Positions 1 through 5,607 of a stretch of DNA of 8,497 nt are shown here, one piece after another (the first letter of the stretch is position 1; every line of letters begins with the position of its first letter). The notes beneath the pieces are model-generated. The model did no database searches. It saw nothing but the letters and a program-made list of their open reading frames with translations, and was not told where the DNA came from. The DNA is taken from the NCBI GenBank assembly GCA_001805465.1, contig MHGH01000005.1, positions 66,705 to 75,201 of the forward strand, given 5' to 3'. Position numbers and translations under genes: made by a program. This DNA is from Omnitrophica WOR_2 bacterium RBG_13_41_10 (GTDB taxonomy: Bacteria > Omnitrophota > Gorgyraeia > Gygaellales > Profunditerraquicolaceae).

Positions 1-20
1 ACCAGCGAGGCCTATCGGTA

Positions 21-48
21 AACCCCGTTAGAAAGGACGGGGTTTTCT
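21..48 (+). terminator. Possible intrinsic terminator using the same 5' arm
   Basis: AACCCCGT (21-28) also pairs perfectly with ACGGGGTT (37-44), giving an 8-bp GC-rich stem with an 8-base loop, followed directly by TTCT so that the 3' side reads GGGGTTTTCT. That is the form of a short rho-independent terminator for the gene upstream of the window. It competes with the longer 22-56 stem for the same 5' arm, since ACGGGGT occurs twice (37-43 and 50-56). The T-run is short, so terminator function is only plausible. Confidence 0.4.
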
Positions 49-56
49 AACGGGGT
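22..56 (+). repeat. Perfect 13-bp inverted repeat upstream of prs
   Basis: Arm ACCCCGTTAGAAA (22-34) is the exact reverse complement of TTTCTAACGGGGT (44-56), with a 9-base loop at 35-43. The structure is directly visible and would be a very stable hairpin in RNA. It is not followed by a T-run, so this full stem is not a classic terminator. It ends 46 bases before the prs start codon. It may be a leader element of prs, the 3' end structure of the upstream transcript, or one copy of a dispersed palindromic repeat; the sequence alone does not decide. Confidence 0.85.
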
Positions 57-102
57 AAATTTAAAATCTCCAAAAATAAATAAAAAAACAGAGAGGTCAA
101 AG

Positions 103-1041
103 ATGGATAAAATTGCCGTATTTTCTGGTAATGCCCACCCAGGGTTAGCTAAGGATATCTGTAAATATCTTAAGGTTGGACTTTCCGATGCCTTAGTGGG
201 CAGGTTTAGCGAAGGTGAAATCCGGGTTAAAATCAACGAAAATGCCAGGGGTAAAGACGTCTTTATAATTCAGCCTACCTCTCCGCCGGCTAATGATAAT
301 CTTATGGAACTTTTGATTATGATTGATGCCTTACGCAGGGCCTCGGCAGAGCGTATCACCGCAGTCATTCCTTATTTTGGCTATGCGCGCCAGGACAGAA
401 AAGACCAGCCCCGCGTGCCTATTACCGCAAAGTTAGTAGCTAATCTTTTGACTACGGCAGGTGCCGATAGGATTTTAACTATGGATTTACACGCCGGGCA
501 GATTCAGGGGTTTTTTGATATACCTGTAGACCATCTTTTTGCCGTAGGTGTTTTTATAGATTATTTAGCAGGGCTCAAACTAAAAGATTTGGTAGTAGTC
601 TCTCCGGATGTAGGAGGGATCAAGATGGCCAGGGCCTATGCCAAGAGGCTGGGCGCTAACTTAGCTATATTGGATAAAAGGCGCCTCTCTTCGGAAAAAG
701 CAGAGATAATGCATATCCTCGGCGATGTAGAAAATAAAAACGCGGTTATCGTTGACGATTTGATTGCTACGGGCGGCTCATTAATAGAGGCCGTAGCCAC
801 ATTGAAGAAAGCGAATGCCAAAAATATTCGGGCGGCGATTAGCCACGGAGTCCTTTCCGGTTCGGCCCTTTTGTCAATTGACAGCTGTAGGGAGCTGGAA
901 GAATTATTAATAACCGATAGCATACCTTTTTCTAACGGCAAAAAACACCCCAAAATAAAAGTTATATCTATAGCGGAATTATTCGGCGAGACCATTAAAA
1001 GGATCCACAACGAAGAATCGGTAAGCTCTCTTTTTGATTAA
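103..1041 (+). CDS. prs: Ribose-phosphate pyrophosphokinase (PRPP synthetase)
   Basis: Makes phosphoribosyl pyrophosphate from ribose 5-phosphate and ATP in the cytoplasm, the precursor for purines, pyrimidines, NAD, histidine and tryptophan. The 312 residues match the usual bacterial length (about 310-320). The N-terminal half carries FSEGEIRVKI (35-44) and the ATP-binding stretch FGYARQDRK (92-100); DLH with the metal-binding His lies at 128-130. The C-terminal half has SPDVGG (167-172), the basic DKRR (191-194) and the ribose-phosphate loop VDDLIATGGS (217-226). That loop has Ala222 where many enzymes have Asp. The start is fixed by GAGAGG at 91-96, six bases before the ATG. rplY follows after 48 bases, and the prs-rplY-pth order is common in bacteria, so co-transcription is likely. 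Family assignment is near certain. Confidence 0.97.
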   Translation: MDKIAVFSGNAHPGLAKDICKYLKVGLSDALVGRFSEGEIRVKINENARGKDVFIIQPTSPPANDNLMELLIMIDALRRASAERITAVIPYFGYARQDRKDQPRVPITAKLVANLLTTAGADRILTMDLHAGQIQGFFDIPVDHLFAVGVFIDYLAGLKLKDLVVVSPDVGGIKMARAYAKRLGANLAILDKRRLSSEKAEIMHILGDVENKNAVIVDDLIATGGSLIEAVATLKKANAKNIRAAISHGVLSGSALLSIDSCRELEELLITDSIPFSNGKKHPKIKVISIAELFGETIKRIHNEESVSSLFD

Positions 1042-1089
1042 GAGAATGTTAAGCAAAAATTTTCTGATTTGAAAGGAAGAATATAAAAA

Positions 1090-1785
1090 ATGGAAGAGAT
1101 ATTTTTGGAAGTAGAACCCAGAGAAGAATTAGGCAGAAGCAAGGTGAAAAGCTTAAGGGAAAGGGAGTTTATCCCGGCGGTAATTTATTCCCAAGGCAAG
1201 GCAGAGGCGATAAAAGTATCGCAGAGTGAGCTTTTGCAGCTAGTGCACCAGCATAGGATAGAGAATGCAGTCCTTAATTTAAAAATTAAAAAAGATGCCA
1301 AACAAAAATCCCTGCCCTGCCTGATTAAGGAAATTCAATATGACCCGGTTAAGGGTAATATTATTCACGTGGATTTTAACGAGATTTCTTTAACTAAGGT
1401 TATCAAGGTCAATGTGCCGGTAGTTGCTAAGGGAGAGCCAATTGGAGTAAAGCAAGAAGGCGGCTCTTTGGAGCATACGCTTTGGGAAATTGAAATAGAA
1501 TGTTTGCCGACGGATATACCCAAAGAGATTAGCGTAGATGTCAGCCAATTAAAAATTAGCCAGGCCATACACATAAAGGATATACAGTTTCCTCCTAAGA
1601 TAAAGGTGCTCACTGATTCCCAAGCCATTGTCTTCTCGGTAGTCGAGCCGCTCAAAGAAGAAGTAGTGGCGCCGGTAGTAGAGGGAGAGGAAGCGCAGGA
1701 GCCGGAAGTAATCAAGGAGAAGAAAGAGGTACTCACCGAGGAAGAAGCTGAAGAAGGCAAAGAAGAAAAAGAAAAGAAATCCTAA
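1090..1785 (+). CDS. rplY: 50S ribosomal protein L25, CTC/TL5 long form
   Basis: Binds 5S rRNA at the central protuberance of the large subunit. The 231 residues make it the long CTC form rather than the roughly 95-residue E. coli L25. The N-terminal L25 domain (about 3-96) includes FIPAVIYSQGK (27-37) and QYDPVKGNIIHVDF (83-96). The second, beta-rich domain (about 100-188) includes VPVVAKGEPIGVKQEGG (109-125) and ECLPTDIPKEISVDVSQL (137-154). From residue 188 on there is a low-complexity tail rich in Glu, Lys and Val, probably disordered. A Shine-Dalgarno-like AAGGAAG lies at 1073-1079, ten bases before the ATG, slightly far. pth starts 13 bases downstream, which fits an operon with prs. Confidence 0.95.
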   Translation: MEEIFLEVEPREELGRSKVKSLREREFIPAVIYSQGKAEAIKVSQSELLQLVHQHRIENAVLNLKIKKDAKQKSLPCLIKEIQYDPVKGNIIHVDFNEISLTKVIKVNVPVVAKGEPIGVKQEGGSLEHTLWEIEIECLPTDIPKEISVDVSQLKISQAIHIKDIQFPPKIKVLTDSQAIVFSVVEPLKEEVVAPVVEGEEAQEPEVIKEKKEVLTEEEAEEGKEEKEKKS

Positions 1786-1798
1786 AAATAATTCCCGG

Positions 1799-2383
1799 AT
1801 GAAGTTAATCGTAGGGTTGGGAAACCCCGGCGAGGCCTATCAAGATTCCAGGCATAATATTGGTTTTTTAGCTGTTGAGGCTTTAGCAAAAACTTACAGG
1901 GCCCGTTTTGTAAAAAATAACCTAACTCGCTCTTTATGCGCCAGGGTGAAAATCAGGGGCTGTAGTGCCATATTGGCAATGCCCCATACCTTTATGAACT
2001 TATCCGGTAATGCTACCAGGGCCTTGGTGAAGAAATATAAAATAGATTTAGCGGATCTATTAGTAGTTTATGACGACCTTGATTTGGAGCTTGGCAGGAT
2101 AAAAATCAGGCCTTCTGGTTCCTCCGGAGGCCACCGAGGCTTGGAATCTATAATCGAATCTTTAAAAAGCCAAGATTTTACGCGTTTACGTATTGGAATA
2201 GGAAGGCAGGCGATTGGTACGGATACGGCAGGGTATGTACTTTCAGGCTTTAAGGACAATGAAAAAAAACAACTTAAAGATATATTAAGAGAGGTTGTTT
2301 TGTGTTGTGAATTATGGGTTAGCGAGGGAACACTAAAAAGCATGAATATTTTTAACCGAAAGGCCAAGAAACAAAAAAGTTAA
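1799..2383 (+). CDS. pth: Peptidyl-tRNA hydrolase
   Basis: Cleaves peptidyl-tRNAs that drop off ribosomes, recycling the tRNA; cytoplasmic. The 194 residues fit the bacterial Pth family. The start is set by the conserved N-terminus: MKLIVGLGNPG has the active-site Asn9, and SRHNIGF holds the catalytic His19 (E. coli His20). PHTFMNLSG (62-70) carries Asn67, and YDDLDL (91-96) has Asp92, matching E. coli Asn68 and Asp93. GGHRGLESI (110-118) matches the E. coli GGHNG motif, with Arg113 in place of the Asn implicated in tRNA binding. The tail is lysine-rich. No Shine-Dalgarno sequence is visible in the 13-base gap after rplY, so initiation may depend on ribosomes arriving from rplY. A promoter for rpsF follows the stop codon. 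Confidence 0.96.
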   Translation: MKLIVGLGNPGEAYQDSRHNIGFLAVEALAKTYRARFVKNNLTRSLCARVKIRGCSAILAMPHTFMNLSGNATRALVKKYKIDLADLLVVYDDLDLELGRIKIRPSGSSGGHRGLESIIESLKSQDFTRLRIGIGRQAIGTDTAGYVLSGFKDNEKKQLKDILREVVLCCELWVSEGTLKSMNIFNRKAKKQKS

Positions 2384-2389
2384 TATCTC

Positions 2390-2418
2390 TTGCTAATTGC
2401 GTCTTCTGTTTTTATAAT
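2390..2418 (+). promoter_or_regulatory. Sigma70-type promoter upstream of rpsF
   Basis: TTGCTA at 2390-2395 (4 of 6 to the TTGACA consensus), a 17-base spacer, then a perfect TATAAT at 2413-2418. It lies in the 55-base gap between pth and rpsF and reads toward rpsF. The expected start near 2425 would leave a leader of only about 14 bases, beginning at the Shine-Dalgarno sequence. This suggests that the rpsF-ssb-rpsR-rplI group has its own transcript in addition to any read-through from prs-rplY-pth. Confidence 0.65.
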
Positions 2419-2438
2419 ATCTTTGAAAGGATTAAACT

Positions 2439-2726
2439 ATGAATAAGTATGAAGCAATGTTTATCGTCAATCCGGATTTGCCCGAGGAGGAAAGAAAGGC
2501 ATTATTTGGCCAAATTAACGATGCGGTGATAAAGAATAAAGGCGCGGTTTCTCAATCGGCTGTTTGGTCGGAAAAAAGAAAATTAATTTTTGCGATTAAG
2601 AAACATCAGGAAGGCGTATTTTACCTGATAAATTTTAACCTGGACCCGGAAGCAATCACTGAGCTAGGGCGCATATACAAGCTCAATGAAAATATCCTGA
2701 GAGTCTTGATGCTGAAGGTTAAATAA
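2439..2726 (+). CDS. rpsF: 30S ribosomal protein S6
   Basis: A small-subunit protein that binds 16S rRNA as a partner of S18, encoded three genes downstream. At 95 residues it is a compact, single-domain S6, close to the Thermus protein (about 100) and without the C-terminal glutamate tail of E. coli S6. NKYEAMFIVNPDL (2-14) is the typical first strand; WSEKRKLIFAIKKHQEGVFY (43-62) is the conserved central region with the family's basic surface; the end LNENILRVLMLKVK (82-95) is also typical. GAAAGG at 2425-2430 lies eight bases before the ATG. The predicted promoter is immediately upstream. A 52-base gap separates it from the next gene. Confidence 0.96.
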   Translation: MNKYEAMFIVNPDLPEEERKALFGQINDAVIKNKGAVSQSAVWSEKRKLIFAIKKHQEGVFYLINFNLDPEAITELGRIYKLNENILRVLMLKVK

Positions 2727-2765
2727 CATTCACTTATACCTAAATAATAGATTTTGTATTATAGC

Positions 2766-2773
2766 AAGGAGGT
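2766..2773 (+). promoter_or_regulatory. Strong Shine-Dalgarno site for the small membrane protein
   Basis: AAGGAGGT, a full match to the anti-Shine-Dalgarno core, lies five bases before the ATG at 2779. It is one of the two strongest ribosome binding sites in the window (the other, AAGGAGG at 7967-7973, precedes skp). It is good evidence that the short ORF after it is translated. Confidence 0.85.
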
Positions 2774-2778
2774 AAAAG

Positions 2779-3018
2779 ATGGATGAATTAGCTATAGCCG
2801 GCTTGATCCGTAACACAGCTATATGGATAAGTATTATTGGTATATTGACCGGGGTAGATTTACTTTTAGGGGTGCGGGGCATAAATAGTTTAAAAAAAAT
2901 TTTCGATAAGGCAATTGATGTGGATAAAATAATCATTAATGGCAGAGGTAGGATCGTCTTGGGTGTTTTATTTCTGGTTATTTCTGCCTTTATGTTGCTG
3001 TTGCTTAGATTTTATTAA
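2779..3018 (+). CDS. Small two-helix membrane protein of unknown function
   Basis: I do not recognise a family. The 79 residues contain two hydrophobic segments, about 13-33 (AIWISIIGILTGVDLLLGV) and about 59-76 (IVLGVLFLVISAFMLLLL). Between them is a polar stretch with Lys39, Lys40, Lys44, Lys50, Arg56 and Arg58. By the positive-inside rule this loop is probably cytoplasmic, with both ends on the far side of the inner membrane. The loop contains FDKAIDVDKIIINGRGR (42-58). There is no signal peptide or cleavage site. The ideal Shine-Dalgarno site at 2766-2773 supports expression. It sits between rpsF and ssb, which are usually adjacent, and ssb starts 37 bases later, so it is probably co-transcribed with replication and translation genes. 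A functional link to them is not shown. Confidence 0.8.
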   Translation: MDELAIAGLIRNTAIWISIIGILTGVDLLLGVRGINSLKKIFDKAIDVDKIIINGRGRIVLGVLFLVISAFMLLLLRFY

Positions 3019-3055
3019 TTGTAATTTTCAAGAACTCTAGAGACTTAGGAGAAAG

Positions 3056-3490
3056 ATGGCTAATTTTAATAAGGTTTTACTGATGGGAAACTTGACCAAA
3101 GACCCGGAGTTACGTTACACCCCTTCCGGTACGGCAGTAGTAAATTTACGCCTCGCCGTGAACAGTAAATTTCGCGACAGGAATCAGGAGATGAAAGAAG
3201 AGACCTGTTTTGTTACGGTGGTAGTCTGGGACAAACAGGCAGAAAGCTGCAACCAGTATTTACACAAAGGCAGTCCTGTGTTTATTGAGGGCAAGCTTCA
3301 ATCGCGTTCCTGGGAGGACAATACCGGCCAGAAGCGCAATGTCATTGAGGTAAGGGCAGACCGCGTACAATTTTTAGGAGCTGCCCCGTCTAGCAAGGCG
3401 CCGATATCGGCTGAAGAATCACCGCCAGCAGAAGCTACCACAGAGACAGCTTGGTTAGAAGAAAGCGAGGATGAATCCCATGGTTCTTAG
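3056..3490 (+). CDS. ssb: Single-stranded DNA-binding protein
   Basis: Coats single-stranded DNA during replication, repair and recombination. The OB-fold covers about residues 3-108: NKVLLMGNLTKDPELRYTPS (5-24), FVTVVVWDKQAE (52-63), KGSPVFIEGKLQSRSWED (71-88) and VIEVRADRVQFLG (96-108). Trp58 and Trp86 correspond to DNA-stacking aromatics of E. coli SSB. A short linker rich in Pro, Ala, Glu and Thr follows. The acidic tail ends EESEDESHGS and lacks the usual DDDIPF tip that recruits repair and replication partners. AGGAG at 3047-3051 lies four bases before the ATG. The 3' end overlaps rpsR by 20 bases (11 if the second rpsR Met is used). The total of 144 residues is on the short side for the family. 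Confidence 0.96.
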   Translation: MANFNKVLLMGNLTKDPELRYTPSGTAVVNLRLAVNSKFRDRNQEMKEETCFVTVVVWDKQAESCNQYLHKGSPVFIEGKLQSRSWEDNTGQKRNVIEVRADRVQFLGAAPSSKAPISAEESPPAEATTETAWLEESEDESHGS

Positions 3491-3770
3491 AGCAAAAACA
3501 AAAATAAAGGGTAAGGGTAAGGGAAAGGGATTTACAAGAAAACGGGGGAGTGGTTTTCCTGTCAGAAAGCGGTTCTGTCGTTTCTGCGTGGATAAAACTA
3601 AAACCATAGATTATAAAGACATAAAGACGCTGGAGTCTTTTATCAAAGATAGAGGCAGGATTGTCTCCAGGCGTTCTTCGGGTAATTGCGCTAAACACCA
3701 GAGAAGAATAGCTGTAGCAATCAAGAGGGCGCGTTTTCTTTCGCTCCTACCTTATATCGTTTATAGATAA
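3471..3770 (+). CDS. rpsR: 30S ribosomal protein S18, zinc-binding type with basic N-terminal extension
   Basis: Small-subunit platform protein that pairs with S6. The core (about 33-98) contains KRFCRFC (33-39), IDYKDIKTLESFI (46-58), and the C-terminal KHQRRIAVAIKRARFLSLLP (75-94). Cys36, Cys39, Cys73 and His76 give the cysteine pattern of the zinc-ribbon (C+) form of S18, instead of the metal-free form with Arg and Tyr at the later positions. Residues 1-32 are an extension longer than usual, with a Lys-Gly repeat at 13-20. The start is uncertain: ATG 3471 has GAGG directly against it, while ATG 3480 has the same GAGG (3467-3470) at nine bases, giving a 96-residue protein. Both overlap the end of ssb, suggesting coupled translation. 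Confidence 0.95.
   Translation: MNPMVLRAKTKIKGKGKGKGFTRKRGSGFPVRKRFCRFCVDKTKTIDYKDIKTLESFIKDRGRIVSRRSSGNCAKHQRRIAVAIKRARFLSLLPYIVYR
3509..3529 (+). repeat. G-quadruplex motif / hexamer repeat inside rpsR
   Basis: Four GGG runs (3509-3511, 3515-3517, 3521-3523, 3527-3529) are separated by the three-base loops TAA, TAA and AAA. This fits the canonical G3N1-7 quadruplex pattern on the coding, hence mRNA, strand. It encodes the Lys-Gly repeat at residues 13-20 of S18 and reads as a short tandem array of AAGGGT and AAGGGA. It begins 19 bases after the ssb stop codon. Confidence 0.75.
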
Positions 3771-3798
3771 CCTGAATTTTTTAGCAATATCCGCTATT

Positions 3799-4245
3799 AT
3801 GGAAGTTATTTTACTTAAAGATGTAGACAGATTAGGCAAGGCCGGAGCCACTGTTAAAGTAAAAGACGGTTTTGCCCGGAATCTTCTTATCCCTGGAGGC
3901 TCGGCAGTATTAGCTAATGCCGCTAATCTAAAACGGTTGGAGCAGGCTAAACAAAACAAGATTGCCAAATTAGAGGCCAGCAAAAAAGAAGCCGAAGAAC
4001 TTAAAGAAAAACTTTCTGCCATATCTTTAACCCTGCCGGTTTTAACTAAAGACGAAGACGAAAAATTGTATGGCGGCATAACCACCATAGATGTAGCCAG
4101 GGCCTTGAAAGAGGAAGGCTTTAATATTGATAAAAATGCCGTCCTTTTAGAAGAGCCGATAAAGTCACTGGGTATATACGAAATAGCGATAAAACTGCAT
4201 CCGGAAGTAGAGGCCAAGGTTAAAACCTGGGTAGTTAAAAAGTAG
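3799..4245 (+). CDS. rplI: 50S ribosomal protein L9
   Basis: Large-subunit protein near the base of the L1 stalk, involved in frame maintenance and ribosome spacing. At 148 residues it has the standard length. The N-terminal domain (1-50) has MEVILLKDVDRLGKAGATVK and the signature GFARNLLIPGGSAVLA (24-39), with Gly33 where Lys is usual. A long charged helix (about 41-75) connects to the C-terminal domain (about 78-148), with LYGGITTIDVARAL (90-103) and EPIKSLGIYEIAIKLHPEVE (119-138). The start is set by the conserved N-terminus. The 28 bases after rpsR have no Shine-Dalgarno sequence but are rich in A and T. dnaB starts eight bases after its stop codon, the usual rplI-dnaB arrangement. Confidence 0.96.
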   Translation: MEVILLKDVDRLGKAGATVKVKDGFARNLLIPGGSAVLANAANLKRLEQAKQNKIAKLEASKKEAEELKEKLSAISLTLPVLTKDEDEKLYGGITTIDVARALKEEGFNIDKNAVLLEEPIKSLGIYEIAIKLHPEVEAKVKTWVVKK

Positions 4246-4253
4246 CTTGCAAT

Positions 4254-5606
4254 ATGGCATTAACAAAAATGATCACGGAAACACTATTAGAGAAAATCCC
4301 TCCGCAAAACCTGGAAGCTGAAATGGCAGCTTTAGGTTCAATGTTGATAGATGAAGAAGCTATCGCCGTTGCCATAGAATCCCTGGATAGAGAATCTTTT
4401 TATAAAGACAGCCACCAAAAAATATTTGAAGCGATACTAGAACTTTATAATGCCAACAAGGCAGTCGACCTGATTACCCTTACCGATGAATTAAAAAGAA
4501 AGGCTATTTTAGAAGAGATCGGAGGGGTAAGCTTTCTAACTTCCCTGGTAAATTTAGTGCCTACCACAGCCAATATCAGCCATTACGTAAGAATCGTAAA
4601 AGAAAAAAGCATACTCAGAAGCCTGATTAACAACTCTACAAAAATAGTTACTTTATGTTATGAAAGCGAAAGAAATATTAGTGAGTTGGTAGACCAGGCA
4701 GAGAAACTCATCTTTGAGGTAAGCGACCACAGGCCCCAAAGCGGTTTTTTACAGCTTAAAGAAATCGTAAAGAACAGCATAGAAACCATAGATAAGCTTT
4801 ATCAGAAAAAAACCCATGTCACGGGCGTACCGACGGGATTTATAGATCTGGACATGAAAACCGCAGGGCTACAGCCCTCGGATTTAATTATCATTGCCGG
4901 AAGGCCTTCGATGGGCAAGAGTGCCCTGGCGATTAATATGGTCGAATATGCCGGCGTAGTAGAAAAAATACCTGTGGCTATTTTTAGCCTGGAAATGTCA
5001 AAGGAACAGTTAGTCCAGAGAATGCTCTGCGCCCATGCCCGAGTGGATGCGCATAAAGTAAGGACAGGGTATCTGGCTGCTTCTGATTGGCCTAAATTAA
5101 CTGCGGCAGCAGGGAAACTTTCCGAAGCCCCTATCTTTATTGACGATACGCCTGCAATCTCGGTAATGGAACTACGCGCCAAGGCACGGCGCTTTAAGGC
5201 GCAGCACGATGTTCAATTAATTATTTTAGATTATTTACAGTTGATGCGCGGTTCAGGACGAGCAGAAAGCAGGCAGCAGGAAATATCCGATATCTCAATG
5301 TCCTTAAAAGAATTATCCCGCGAATTAAGGGTGCCGGTTTTAGCCATCAGCCAGTTATCGCGGGCAGTAGAATCGCGTAATGATCACCGGCCGCAGTTGT
5401 CTGATTTAAGGGAATCCGGAGCCATAGAGCAGGATGCGGATGTGGTAATACTCATCTTAAGAGAAGAGTATTATAATCCTACTCCGGATAATCAGGGGTT
5501 CGCGGAAATTATAGTTGCCAAGCAGCGTAACGGCCCGGTAGGGTCGTTAAAACTAGCTTTTATTAAAGAATATACCAGATTTGAAAACCTTATTCGCACA
5601 GAATAA
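4254..5606 (+). CDS. dnaB: Replicative DNA helicase DnaB
   Basis: Hexameric 5'-3' helicase that unwinds DNA at the replication fork. The 450 residues match the family. The N-terminal primase-interacting domain (about 14-115) starts KIPPQNLEAEMAALGSML. The RecA-like motor (about 185-450) has the Walker A loop GRPSMGKS (216-223), Glu247 in FSLEMS (244-249), Walker B LIILDYLQL (322-330) with Asp326, SQLSR (366-370), LRESGAIEQDADVV (385-398) and KQRNGPVG (423-430) with the arginine finger. No intein interrupts these motifs. ATG 4254 is chosen; ATG 4269 (Met6) is an alternative and neither has a Shine-Dalgarno site. The gene follows rplI by eight bases, and its stop is one base from the bamA start. 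Confidence 0.96.
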   Translation: MALTKMITETLLEKIPPQNLEAEMAALGSMLIDEEAIAVAIESLDRESFYKDSHQKIFEAILELYNANKAVDLITLTDELKRKAILEEIGGVSFLTSLVNLVPTTANISHYVRIVKEKSILRSLINNSTKIVTLCYESERNISELVDQAEKLIFEVSDHRPQSGFLQLKEIVKNSIETIDKLYQKKTHVTGVPTGFIDLDMKTAGLQPSDLIIIAGRPSMGKSALAINMVEYAGVVEKIPVAIFSLEMSKEQLVQRMLCAHARVDAHKVRTGYLAASDWPKLTAAAGKLSEAPIFIDDTPAISVMELRAKARRFKAQHDVQLIILDYLQLMRGSGRAESRQQEISDISMSLKELSRELRVPVLAISQLSRAVESRNDHRPQLSDLRESGAIEQDADVVILILREEYYNPTPDNQGFAEIIVAKQRNGPVGSLKLAFIKEYTRFENLIRTE

Positions 5607-5607
5607 T

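Noticed and set aside
5..16. GCGAGGCCTATC occurs both here and in pth at 1830-1841
   Set aside because: A 12-base match with no extended similarity on either side except a short A/C run; treated as chance rather than a repeat.
1..21. Possible C-terminus of an upstream gene (frame 1 reads TSEAYR then TAA) or the ACCA end of a tRNA
   Set aside because: Only six codons or four bases are visible; neither can be told from chance, so no feature is given.
56..67. TAAAAT at 62-67 as a -10 box for prs
   Set aside because: No -35 element at a suitable distance; the upstream bases belong to the hairpin.
12..236. Open frame on the minus strand, and similar ones at 636-1010, 1365-1760, 2068-2367, 2730-2936, 3435-3698, 3747-4217, 4802-5182, 5553-5810, 6051-6275 and 8190-8387
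   Set aside because: All lie antisense to well-identified genes, have low-complexity Ser/Leu-rich translations typical of antisense frames, and match no family I know.
2734..2762. Possible promoter before the small membrane gene (TATTAT at 2757-2762)
   Set aside because: The -10 is good, but no -35 matches at 16-18 bases and there is no extended -10 TG; too weak in AT-rich sequence.
3470..3480. Programmed -1 frameshift in ssb
   Set aside because: No X XXY YYZ slippery heptamer is present at the junction and the -1 product would not end in IPF.
3796..3801. Leaderless transcript starting at rplI
   Set aside because: The TATTAT at 3795-3800 overlaps the start codon itself, and no promoter is placed correctly upstream.
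4890..5560. Intein in dnaB
   Set aside because: Helicase motifs run without interruption and the length is normal.
5581..5607. TTG at 5581 as the bamA start
   Set aside because: It would add nine residues before the signal peptide and overlap dnaB, with no ribosome binding site; ATG 5608 gives a normal signal peptide.
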